DNA of 64,000 nucleotides from assembly GCF_014197015.1 (NCBI RefSeq), contig NZ_JACIET010000002.1, positions 744,001 through 808,000 of the forward strand, in the 5' to 3' direction. The notes below the pieces were generated by a model, which had not been told where the DNA came from, did not search any database, and worked only from the letters and a program-made list of their open reading frames with translations. A program made the position numbers and the translations under genes. Positions 17,308 through 24,976 of this stretch are shown here, in pieces; the first letter of the stretch is position 1, and each line of letters opens with the position of its first letter. The stretch is from Niveibacterium umoris (GTDB lineage Bacteria; Pseudomonadota; Gammaproteobacteria; Burkholderiales; Rhodocyclaceae).

Positions 17308-17847
17308 ATGCATCGTGAATACATCTGCAAGCTCGTCGCTGTCGTGGGGGTCGCGGCCGGGCTCATGCTGTCGCAGCCAGCGTCGGCCGAAGGGCTGCGC
17401 GTGGCCGGAAGCGCCTTCGGCGTGGCGGCACCGGATTTCGACCTAGCGCGATTGCCCAGTGGCAATGATGGCGATGTGCTGACTATCGGTCGCAGCAGCG
17501 TGCGCTATGCGCTGCTGGCGCAACCGGACCTGAAGGCCGGGGTCGGCGTCAGCAACTGGGAAACCACGCTGCACCCCACGCTGCTGTTCGCCGACCGCGG
17601 CTATGTGCCGCTGCTGCATGCCTTCGGCGAATACCGCTTCTGGCGCGGTTTCCGTCTCGCCGGCGACATCGACGCGCTGGGCGGCACGCAGGGACGCGGG
17701 CTCGATGCCGGCATGCGCCTGTCCTACGACCTGAACACGGCATGGTCGATCTCCGCGGCCTATCGCGTGCATCGCGACGGCAACGAGCTGCGCTTCGACC
17801 CGGTGGATCAGGGACGCATCACATTGGGCACGCGCTTGCGTTTCTGA
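17308..17847 (+). CDS. Exported protein, probable small outer-membrane beta-barrel
   Basis: 179 residues from ATG 17308, preceded by GAGGGGGG. Signal peptide to PASA/EG (about residue 28). The mature part has alternating amphipathic strands ending in Phe (GRITLGTRLRF-stop), as expected of an outer-membrane barrel, with Tyr/Trp girdle residues (HAFGEYRFWRGFRLAG). No named family recognised. It is divergent from comM, and the 125-base gap should hold both promoters; CATAAT at 17235-17240 may be its -10. Confidence 0.7.
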   Translation: MHREYICKLVAVVGVAAGLMLSQPASAEGLRVAGSAFGVAAPDFDLARLPSGNDGDVLTIGRSSVRYALLAQPDLKAGVGVSNWETTLHPTLLFADRGYVPLLHAFGEYRFWRGFRLAGDIDALGGTQGRGLDAGMRLSYDLNTAWSISAAYRVHRDGNELRFDPVDQGRITLGTRLRF

Positions 17848-17926
17848 GCGGCCGCGCGCTGCCGGCGCCAGATTTGAATCTCGGCATGAGAGCATGCCGG
17901 TCTGACATCGAGACCGAGCCCCTGCC

Positions 17927-19666
17927 ATGTCCCAAGCCCCGACCGTGCGTTCCATCCTGATCGACCTGCTGCGCCCCTACCGCGGCCGCATCGCGATTGC
18001 CGCGGTGGCGCTGGTGCTCGCGGCGAGCGCGATGCTCGGGGTCGGGCAAGGCTTGCGCGCCGTGATCGACCGCGGCTTCTCGGCCGGCGACCCGGCCTGG
18101 CTGGATCGCGCGCTCGCGGCCATGTTTGGCGTCATCGCGCTGCTCGCGGCGGCCACCTGGCTGCGCTTCTACAACGTCAGCTGGCTCGGCGAACGCGTCA
18201 CCGCCGATTTGCGGCGCAAGGTCTTCGATCACCTGCTGACCTTGCCGCCGTCGTGGTTCGAAAGTGGTCGCACCGGCGACGTGATCTCGCGCCTCACCTC
18301 CGACACCACGCAGCTCGAAAACGTCATCGGTTCGAGCGTCTCGATCGCGCTGCGCAACGCGCTGCTGCTGATCGGCGGCCTCGCGATGCTGTTCACCACC
18401 AGCACCAAGCTCACGCTGCTCGTGATTGCCGGCGTGCCGCTCGTCGTCGCTCCGATCGTGCTGTTCGGCCGCCGCGTGCGATCGCTGGCGAAGGAGAGCC
18501 AGGACCGTGTCGCCGAACTGGGCAACCGCATCGACGAGACGATCCACGAAATCCGCATCGTGCAGGCCTACGGCCATGAAGCGGCCGACCGCGCCGACTT
18601 TGCCGATCGCGTCGAGCGCGGGTTCGGCACCGCGCGGCGCCGCATCGCCGCGCGCTCCGCACTGATTGTCGCGGTGATGGTGCTGGTGTTCGGCGCGATC
18701 GCCTTCATCCTGTGGATCGGCGGCCACGACGTGCTCGCCGGGCGCCTCAGCGCAGGCCAGCTCTCTGCCTTCGTCTTCTACGCCGCGATGGTCGCCGGCA
18801 GCGTCGGTGCGCTGTCGGAGGTGTGGGGCGATCTGCAGCGCGCGCGCGGAGCGACCGAGCGGCTGATGGAGCTGCTCGCGACGCAACCGGCGATCGCGGC
18901 GCCGTCCAATCCGGCAACCCTGCCCACCGCGCGCGGTGACGTGCGATTCGAAGGCGTCGGCTTCCGCTACCCGACCCGCCCGGACACCCCGGCGCTCGAC
19001 GACTTCAGCCTGGATGTCGCACCGGGCGAGACAGTGGCGCTGGTGGGGCCCTCCGGCGCCGGCAAGACCACCGTGTTCCAGTTGCTGCTGCGTTTCTACG
19101 ATCCGCAGGCCGGCCGCATTCGCATCGACGGCGTCGCACTCGATGCGGCCGACCCGCAGGCCGTGCGCGAACGCATCGCGCTGGTGCCGCAAGAGCCGGT
19201 GATCTTCGCGGCAAGCGTGCTCGAAAACGTGCGCTACGGGCGCCCGCAGGCGAGTCTTGCGGACGTGAAAGCGGCCTGCGCCGCGGCGTTCGCGGACGAA
19301 TTCATCGACAAGCTGCCGCAAGGCTACGACACCGACCTCGGCGAGCGCGGCGTCAAGCTGTCGGGCGGCCAGCGCCAGCGGATCGCCATCGCGCGGGCGA
19401 TTCTTGCCGATCGTCCGCTGCTGCTGCTGGACGAGGCCACTTCGGCGCTCGACGCGGAAAGCGAACGGGTCGTCCAGGCGGCGCTGGAACACCTGATGCG
19501 CGGGCGCACCACGCTGGTAATTGCGCACCGGCTGGCAACGGTGCAGGAAGCAGACCGCATCGTGGTGATGGAGCACGGCCGTATCGTCGAAGTCGGCACC
19601 CACGCTGCACTGATGGCCGCTGACGGGCTGTACGCGCGGCTCGCCCGCCTGCAGTTCACCGCCTGA
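17927..19666 (+). CDS. ABC exporter half-transporter, MsbA/multidrug type
   Basis: 579 residues, an inner-membrane domain of about six helices (17-320) fused to an ATPase. Walker A GPSGAGKTT begins at 374, signature LSGGQRQRIAIARA at about 478, Walker B LLLLDEATSALD around 502 (Asp502, Glu503), H-loop IAHRLATV. It should work as a homodimer exporting lipids, lipid-linked precursors or drugs. Whether it is the true lipid A flippase MsbA cannot be told: no lpxK or kdsB lies beside it, which speaks against that. It stands alone, convergent with the AsmA gene. Confidence 0.92.
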   Translation: MSQAPTVRSILIDLLRPYRGRIAIAAVALVLAASAMLGVGQGLRAVIDRGFSAGDPAWLDRALAAMFGVIALLAAATWLRFYNVSWLGERVTADLRRKVFDHLLTLPPSWFESGRTGDVISRLTSDTTQLENVIGSSVSIALRNALLLIGGLAMLFTTSTKLTLLVIAGVPLVVAPIVLFGRRVRSLAKESQDRVAELGNRIDETIHEIRIVQAYGHEAADRADFADRVERGFGTARRRIAARSALIVAVMVLVFGAIAFILWIGGHDVLAGRLSAGQLSAFVFYAAMVAGSVGALSEVWGDLQRARGATERLMELLATQPAIAAPSNPATLPTARGDVRFEGVGFRYPTRPDTPALDDFSLDVAPGETVALVGPSGAGKTTVFQLLLRFYDPQAGRIRIDGVALDAADPQAVRERIALVPQEPVIFAASVLENVRYGRPQASLADVKAACAAAFADEFIDKLPQGYDTDLGERGVKLSGGQRQRIAIARAILADRPLLLLDEATSALDAESERVVQAALEHLMRGRTTLVIAHRLATVQEADRIVVMEHGRIVEVGTHAALMAADGLYARLARLQFTA

Positions 19667-19710
19667 GGCGCGGCGCAGTCGCACAACCCGCCGCCCTGCG
19701 CATGGCAGGC

Positions 19711-21882
19711 TCAGCCGGCGGCACTCGCGGGGGCAGGCGTTTCGTTGGCGGGAATGGCCTCACCGGGTTTGGGCCGCGTCGGCACGGGGCGTGGCGGCGC
19801 GGCCTGCCAGTCGAGCGAATACGTCGGTCGCGCGAGCGGGCCGCGCAGCCGCACCGGCACGGTGACGCCGCGCAGGCCGACCAGATCGCGCGGGATCGGC
19901 CCGGCCGACTGCACCGCGATCCGTGTCAGCCAGTCCAGCGCCCCGTCGGTCAGTTGCAACGTGCCGCTGCCGCCCACTCGCACCCAAGCCGCCTTGCCGG
20001 TGAACTCGCCACATTCGGCACGCCCGCCAACCAGCGTGCAGCGGGCGCTGAGCGATTCGAAGCCCTGCTGTTCGCGCGGCACGTTCGGGCGGCGTGCCTC
20101 GGAACGGTCCTTCAGCGCGGGGCGCACCGCGCGCAGGAAGTCGTCGAGCGCCATGCCGCTCCAGTGCGCCGGTGCCACGCTGAGCTGAATGTCCCCGTCC
20201 AGCGCGCGTGCGATCTCCGGCCAGTTCGCCCCGTGTCCGCGCAGGTTCCAGCGCCCGGCCAGCGTGCCGCGTAGCGGCCAGGTACGGCGCAGAGCCTGCC
20301 GCAGGGCGTCGAGATCGATGCCGCTCAAGCGGTTGTCGAGGGTAAGGCTGCCGCTCGCCGGCTCGTAGCGGGCGCCGCCCTCGATACGGCCGCCGTAGGC
20401 CTGCACGGCGAGATCGGTCAGCGCCACACCGCCCTTGCCGCTATCGAGCTGCGCGCTCAGCGCCGTGCCGTGCAGCGGGCCGAGCTTCAGGCTGCCGATG
20501 CGGACCTGTCCGGTGCCGTGCAGGCGTGCCAGCGGCGCCAGCAGCGCGCCGGCACCATCCAGTTTCAGCGCGCTCGCGGCGGCCGGGGCGTCGAGCCGTG
20601 CGCCGTCGAACGAGAACAGCCAGGGAATGTCGCGCGACTGTTCGTAGGCGGCGTTGAGTCGCATCTCCGATGCGTCGACGCGCGCCAGCAGATCCAGGTC
20701 GACGCGGCCGCCGAGCAGCGTCGTCGAGGCCTTGCCGCTGACCGTCGCGATCCAGCGCCCGTCCGGTGTTCCCTTGGCCGCAGTGCGCCAGCGCGCATCG
20801 ATCGCCTCGAGCTCGACCCGTGCGCGTTGTGGGCGGTAGGCGATGCGCGCGGTGAGCTGGCCGCTGGTCTGGCGCTCGCCGTTCTGGCTACGGAAGGCCG
20901 CATGCAGCGGTTCGCCCGGAAAGTCGGCGGTGCGCGGCGCGATCGAGGCGGTATCGAAACTCGCTTCGGTGCGTTCGGCGCCGTCGGTGATCAACAGGTT
21001 CGCCTTGAGGGTCTGCAGCGCGAGCGCTTCGTTCTGGCTGGCGAGGCGCTCGCCGGTGGCGTTGAGCGTCACGCTGCCGGTGCCGACCCGCCCCTTCGCC
21101 CGCAAGGCAAGGCCTTGCAGCGCGAGCGCGTTGCCGTGGTCGCCGCGCCCGCTGCGCACGGTCAGTTCGCAGTCGAGGCCGGTGGCCCCCCAGGCATCAC
21201 CCCGGAAGCCGAGGTTCGCCGCCTCGATGTCGTAGCCTTCGGCGTCGAGCAGGTAGGCGATGTCGAACGAAATGCCGCCCGCGGCCGCGCCTGGCCCTTC
21301 GGTCAGCGTGCCCTCGCCGGCAATGCGGCCGTGCGCGCCGGCTTGCAGCGAACCGGTGCTGAGGTGGATGCGCTCCACGGTGAGCGCATGGCCGAGCGTG
21401 TCGTCACGCAGGCGCAGCCGCGCCCGTTCGAGCGTGAACGATTCGAGACCAAGCTTGAACGGCCATGGCGATTCGAGGCGCGCCCCGCGCATCACGTCCG
21501 ACAGACTCCAGTCTGCACGATTGCGCACCAGCGTGGCGTCGAGGTCGAGCAGGCGCAAGGTGCGGATCTCGATGCGACCGCGCAGCAGGGGCAGCAGGGC
21601 GACGCCGGCCTCGACCCGGCCAATGCGCAGCGGAATGCCGGGGCCATCGCGCTCGCCGAGCGCGAAGCCTTCGATCACGACGGTCGGCAGCGGGCGGAAG
21701 GCGAGCTTTGGCGCGCGTTCCATGGCGATCTGCCGTGCTGTTCGCTCGCGCACCTGTTGCGCGAGTTCGTGGCGCACGCGGTTACCGTCCCAGGTGGTGT
21801 GCAGGTAGAGCGCGAGCACCAGCGCCAGCGCGCTGATCGCGCCGAGCAGGAAACCGAAGATCTTGGGCAGGCGGGACATCAT
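19711..21882 (-). CDS. AsmA family envelope protein
   Basis: 723 residues from ATG 21882; a TTG at 21891 opens the frame but the ATG is better placed. One N-terminal membrane helix (PKIFGFLLGAISALALVLALYL) is followed by the AsmA signature (PLPTVVIEGFALGERDG, LLPLLRGRIEIRTLRLLDLDATLVRN), a long beta-rich periplasmic region and the AsmA C-terminal block (VALTDLAVQAYGGRIEGGARY, LDGDIQLSVAPAHWSGMALDDFL). AsmA-like proteins are bridge-type lipid-transfer or outer-membrane assembly factors. The Pro/Ala-rich tail is low complexity. It follows the histidine kinase gene by 16 bases, so the two are probably co-transcribed. Confidence 0.9.
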   Translation of the reverse strand: MMSRLPKIFGFLLGAISALALVLALYLHTTWDGNRVRHELAQQVRERTARQIAMERAPKLAFRPLPTVVIEGFALGERDGPGIPLRIGRVEAGVALLPLLRGRIEIRTLRLLDLDATLVRNRADWSLSDVMRGARLESPWPFKLGLESFTLERARLRLRDDTLGHALTVERIHLSTGSLQAGAHGRIAGEGTLTEGPGAAAGGISFDIAYLLDAEGYDIEAANLGFRGDAWGATGLDCELTVRSGRGDHGNALALQGLALRAKGRVGTGSVTLNATGERLASQNEALALQTLKANLLITDGAERTEASFDTASIAPRTADFPGEPLHAAFRSQNGERQTSGQLTARIAYRPQRARVELEAIDARWRTAAKGTPDGRWIATVSGKASTTLLGGRVDLDLLARVDASEMRLNAAYEQSRDIPWLFSFDGARLDAPAAASALKLDGAGALLAPLARLHGTGQVRIGSLKLGPLHGTALSAQLDSGKGGVALTDLAVQAYGGRIEGGARYEPASGSLTLDNRLSGIDLDALRQALRRTWPLRGTLAGRWNLRGHGANWPEIARALDGDIQLSVAPAHWSGMALDDFLRAVRPALKDRSEARRPNVPREQQGFESLSARCTLVGGRAECGEFTGKAAWVRVGGSGTLQLTDGALDWLTRIAVQSAGPIPRDLVGLRGVTVPVRLRGPLARPTYSLDWQAAPPRPVPTRPKPGEAIPANETPAPASAAG

Positions 21883-21898
21883 CGCGGGCAAGTTCCGG

Positions 21899-22840
21899 TC
21901 AGGTGGCTGCGGCCTTGGGCACCGTCAACCGGATCTCGCTGCCGGCCTCATCACGGCTGCACGTAATGCCGATGCCGTGGCCATCGCAGACACGGCGGAC
22001 GAACGCGAGCCCGAGCCCGCGCGGGCGTCCGGCAGGCTCGGCGTCGAGCAGCACCGAGCGGGCGAGCGCGTCGGGCCCGGCGCCGGTGTCACGAACGGCA
22101 ATCGTCCAGGCATCGCCGTCGTCATCGATACCGAGCGTCACCGCCGCGTCGCGGGGGCCGTGCATGACCGCGTTCTGCAGCAGCTTCGTCAGGGCGCCGC
22201 GCAGCAGGTCGCCATCGCCGATGACCAGCGCCTCTGCGTCGGGATCACCGATGTCGACGACGATCTTCACATCGCGCGATCGTGCAGCTTGCCAGCATTC
22301 GTCGGCCGCTTCGGCCGCGATCTGCGTCAGGTCGACAGCCTCGAAGCGCGCCGGGTCTGCGGCGTCGGCGCGCAACAGGCGTAGCACAGCATCGGCGCGC
22401 GCGAGCGCCAGCTCGGCGCTGCGGGCAATCTGGCCAAAGGTCTCGGTCGTCGCCGGCAGGGTGCCGTCGGCGGCGCTCTCGGCGAGCGTGAGGACGGCGC
22501 CCAGAGGCGAACGCAGGTCGTGCGACATTGCCCGCAGCGCGTCGTCGCGCAGCACGCGCGCGCGCACCTGTGCCGTGATGTCTTCGACGCGGAACAGCGC
22601 CCCGCCATCCGGCAGGGCGCTGCGGGTGATGCGTACGCGCCGCCCGGCGCTCATGTCATGCGTGCCTTCGAGCAGCCGCGCGTGCAAGCCGGCATCGTCG
22701 TCGGCGCCCAGCCATGCGGCCACACCGGGGGTTGCATGCACGAGCCCGCCCGCAGCGTCGACCACGACGCAGCCACAGCCGAACGTGTCGAGCACCTCCA
22801 GCGGAAGGCAAATGGTATTGCGCGTGCTTGCCGTGTTCAT
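21899..22840 (-). CDS. Soluble PAS-type sensor histidine kinase
   Basis: 313 residues from ATG 22840, which has GGGAG six bases upstream; the frame opens at 23089 inside mscL. A PAS-like domain (about 15-95) precedes the phospho-acceptor motif SHDLRSPLG (His107), an N-box ([10 protein letters not shown]) and ATP-binding motifs DTGAGP and [10 protein letters not shown]. No membrane segment, so the signal is cytoplasmic; two Cys in FGCGCVVVD could sense redox. Its partner is probably the OmpR-type regulator at 23401-24090. mscL is read on the opposite strand between the two. AsmA follows in the same direction. Confidence 0.88.
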   Translation of the reverse strand: MNTASTRNTICLPLEVLDTFGCGCVVVDAAGGLVHATPGVAAWLGADDDAGLHARLLEGTHDMSAGRRVRITRSALPDGGALFRVEDITAQVRARVLRDDALRAMSHDLRSPLGAVLTLAESAADGTLPATTETFGQIARSAELALARADAVLRLLRADAADPARFEAVDLTQIAAEAADECWQAARSRDVKIVVDIGDPDAEALVIGDGDLLRGALTKLLQNAVMHGPRDAAVTLGIDDDGDAWTIAVRDTGAGPDALARSVLLDAEPAGRPRGLGLAFVRRVCDGHGIGITCSRDEAGSEIRLTVPKAAAT

Positions 22841-22921
22841 GGACACTCCCGCCTGCACGGCGGCCATCCGGTCGCCCCACCCGCGCGCCCGACCGGGGGC
22901 GGCCAACGAGGAGATCGGTTC

Positions 22922-23341
22922 ATGAGTTTTCTGTCGGAGTTCAAGGAGTTCGCGCTCAAGGGCAATGTCGTGGACCTCGCGGTCGGCGTGATCATCGGCG
23001 GCGCCTTCGGAAAGATTGTCGAGTCGCTGGTAAAGGACGTCGTCATGCCGATTCTCGGTCGATTGATCGGTGGTGTCGACTTCAAGCACTTGTACATCAA
23101 CCTCGGCGACAAGACCTTCGAGTCGCTCGAGGCCGCCGAAAAGGCCGGCGCCCCGCTGGTGAAGTACGGCGTGTTCATCAACGCCTCGGTGGACTTCCTG
23201 ATCATTGCACTGGCGATTTTCGTCGCCATGAAGGCGATCAACAAACTCAAGCGCGAACAGCCTGCGGCCCCCGCCGAAGCGCCGGCCACACCGGAAGACG
23301 TGCTGCTGCTGCGCGAGATCCGCGATGCACTGAAGAAGTAA
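22922..23341 (+). CDS. mscL: Large-conductance mechanosensitive channel MscL
   Basis: 139 residues, normal length. [31 protein letters not shown] is the first membrane helix with its amphipathic N-terminus, and [20 protein letters not shown] the second; a charged C-terminal bundle ([15 protein letters not shown]) ends it. It opens under membrane tension to release solutes on osmotic downshock. ATG 22922 has GAGGAG upstream. It is divergent from the histidine kinase gene (81-base gap), and the regulator gene of the same two-component pair converges with it. Confidence 0.97.
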   Translation: MSFLSEFKEFALKGNVVDLAVGVIIGGAFGKIVESLVKDVVMPILGRLIGGVDFKHLYINLGDKTFESLEAAEKAGAPLVKYGVFINASVDFLIIALAIFVAMKAINKLKREQPAAPAEAPATPEDVLLLREIRDALKK

Positions 23342-23369
23342 GCGTCAGCCCACACTGCGCGCAACACTA

Positions 23370-23399
23370 CGGCCGCGGGGCTTGCCCCGGCGGCCGTTT
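23370..23399. terminator. Terminator between mscL and the regulator gene
   Basis: Inverted repeat CGGCCGCGGGG/CCCCGGCGGCCG (23370-23396) with one bulged base and a CTTG loop, followed by TTTG. It lies between convergent genes and probably serves both. Confidence 0.7.
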
Positions 23400-23400
23400 G

Positions 23401-24090
23401 TCATTCTTCGGTCAGGCGTTCGAGCCGGTAGCCGTAGTTATAGGTCGGCGTCAGCCGGTAGCCGTTTTCCGGGCGCAACGCGAGCTTGGTGCGCAGGCGG
23501 GAGACGTGGGTGTCGATGGTACGGGTGGCGACATTGGGATTGCGCCCCCACACGGCTTCAAGCAGGTGACCCCGCGAATAGAGCCGCCCGACATTGCGGA
23601 ACAGGAACAGCGCGAGTTCGAATTCCTTGTCGGTCAGCTCGATCAAGGTGTCGCCAAGGCTGCACGCCTTGTTCGCAAGATCGAAGCGGTAGGGCGGCGC
23701 ACTCAGTTCGCGCTCCGGTTCCTTCGGTCGCACGCGCCGCAGCACCGCGTCGATGCGTGACAGGAGCTCCAGGCGACGGACGGGTTTGACGATGTAGTCG
23801 TCGGCGCCGGCGCTGAGTGCCGCGACGATGTCTTCTTCCGCGTCGCGGGCCGTCACGAAGATCACCGGCGTCGGGTCGGCGCGATCTTCGCGCAGCCAGC
23901 GCAGGACTTCGGCACCCGAGATCTCGGGCACCATCCAGTCGATGAGGAACAGGTCGAAGCTCTCGCGGCTCGCCACCTTCATCAATTCGCGCGGATGCGC
24001 GAAGGCATGCACATCGTGACCGGCATCGCGCAGCCAGCCCTCGACGGTGCTGGATTGGTTACGGTCATCCTCGAGCATTGCCAGGCGCAT
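23401..24090 (-). CDS. OmpR-family DNA-binding response regulator
   Basis: 229 residues. Receiver domain 1-115 with acidic pocket EDD (8-9), phospho-acceptor Asp51 in FLIDWMVP, Thr in VTARD and Lys in VKPVRR. A winged-helix effector domain (about 130-225) carries LTDKEFELALFLFRNVGRLYSR, ATRTIDTHVSRLRTKL and GYRLTPTYNYGYRL. GAGGAG precedes the ATG. It starts nine bases after the metallo-hydrolase gene and is probably co-transcribed with it; the nearest kinase is beyond mscL on the same strand, so the two-component pair is split. Confidence 0.92.
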   Translation of the reverse strand: MRLAMLEDDRNQSSTVEGWLRDAGHDVHAFAHPRELMKVASRESFDLFLIDWMVPEISGAEVLRWLREDRADPTPVIFVTARDAEEDIVAALSAGADDYIVKPVRRLELLSRIDAVLRRVRPKEPERELSAPPYRFDLANKACSLGDTLIELTDKEFELALFLFRNVGRLYSRGHLLEAVWGRNPNVATRTIDTHVSRLRTKLALRPENGYRLTPTYNYGYRLERLTEE

Positions 24091-24099
24091 GTCGGCTCC

Positions 24100-24738
24100 T
24101 CAGAGTCCTTCTGCAACAAAGGGGTTGGTGCGGCGCTCGCGCCCGATGGTCGACATCGGACCGTGGCCTGGAATGAAGCTGACGTCGTCGCCGAGCGCCC
24201 ACAGTTTGGTGCGGATCGACGTGACGAGCGTGTTGAAGTCGCCGCGCGGGAAGTCGGTGCGGCCGATCGAGCCGGCAAACAGCACGTCGCCGACCAGTGC
24301 GAGCTGGCTTGCGGCATGGAAGAACACGACATGGCCGGGGGTGTGGCCGGGGGTATGCAAGACCTGCAACGTCTGCTGGCCGATGGTGACGGTGTCGCCG
24401 TCTTCGAGCCAGCGATCCGGCTCGAACTGCTCGACCTGCGGGAAACCGAACATGCGTGACTGCTGGGGCAGCGCCTCGATCCAGAAACGCTCCTCGGGCT
24501 GCGGCCCTTCGATCGGGACGCCTGCGCGGCGCGCGATCTCGGCGGTGCCGCCGGCGTGATCGATGTGGCCGTGGGTCAGCAGGATCTTTTCAAGCTCAAG
24601 CCCTTCGCGCGCGACTTCGGCCAGCAAGCGGTCGGCCTCGCCGCCGGGGTCGACCAGTGCCGCCTTGCGTGTCTGTGGACACCAGAGCAAGGTGCAATTC
24701 TGCTGGAAGGGCGTGACGGTGAGGATCCGGTATTGCAA
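24100..24738 (-). CDS. MBL-fold metallo-hydrolase (glyoxalase II/YcbL-like)
   Basis: 212 residues from a TTG start at 24738: a full GGAGG (24751-24747) lies eight bases upstream, and the protein then begins LQYRILTVTPFQQNC, the usual start of this family. The longer frame from 24777 has no ribosome site. Metal-binding motifs are THGHIDHAGG, HTPGHTPGHV and the Asp in VGDVLF, with a final PGHGPMSTI, so two metal ions should bind. Relatives hydrolyse glutathione thioesters (type II glyoxalase, S-lactoylglutathione). It is first gene of a unit with the OmpR-type regulator. Confidence 0.88.
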   Translation of the reverse strand: MQYRILTVTPFQQNCTLLWCPQTRKAALVDPGGEADRLLAEVAREGLELEKILLTHGHIDHAGGTAEIARRAGVPIEGPQPEERFWIEALPQQSRMFGFPQVEQFEPDRWLEDGDTVTIGQQTLQVLHTPGHTPGHVVFFHAASQLALVGDVLFAGSIGRTDFPRGDFNTLVTSIRTKLWALGDDVSFIPGHGPMSTIGRERRTNPFVAEGL

Positions 24739-24976
24739 GGGGCTGGCCTCCGAAAGCGCCCATTCTAGCGCCGCCAATGCTGCCTTGTAGTTGCGCCGGT
24801 CACGCTGGGCGGCCGAGCGCGCTCAAGTTGCAGCGCGCGGTGTCCGTTAGTAGGGGCATGCCGCCGGCAGGGGCAGGCCTCGTATCGTGGCGCCCTGCGC
24901 GGGCCAAGCCGCCACGACGAAGCGTCGCGGTGGCGCCAAGTGACGCTAAACTCGGACGCCGAACGCGAATCCACAA

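Noticed and set aside
17927-19666. Naming the ABC exporter msbA
   Set aside because: Motifs fit many half-transporters; the usual lipid A neighbours (lpxK, kdsB) are missing.
17819-19684. 621-codon open frame on the minus strand opposite the ABC exporter
   Set aside because: The plus strand encodes a complete exporter with all ATPase motifs. The antisense frame is an effect of GC-rich third positions and shows no domain.
22841-23089. N-terminal extension of the histidine kinase into mscL
   Set aside because: The extension is the antisense of mscL; GGGAG before ATG 22840 marks the true start.
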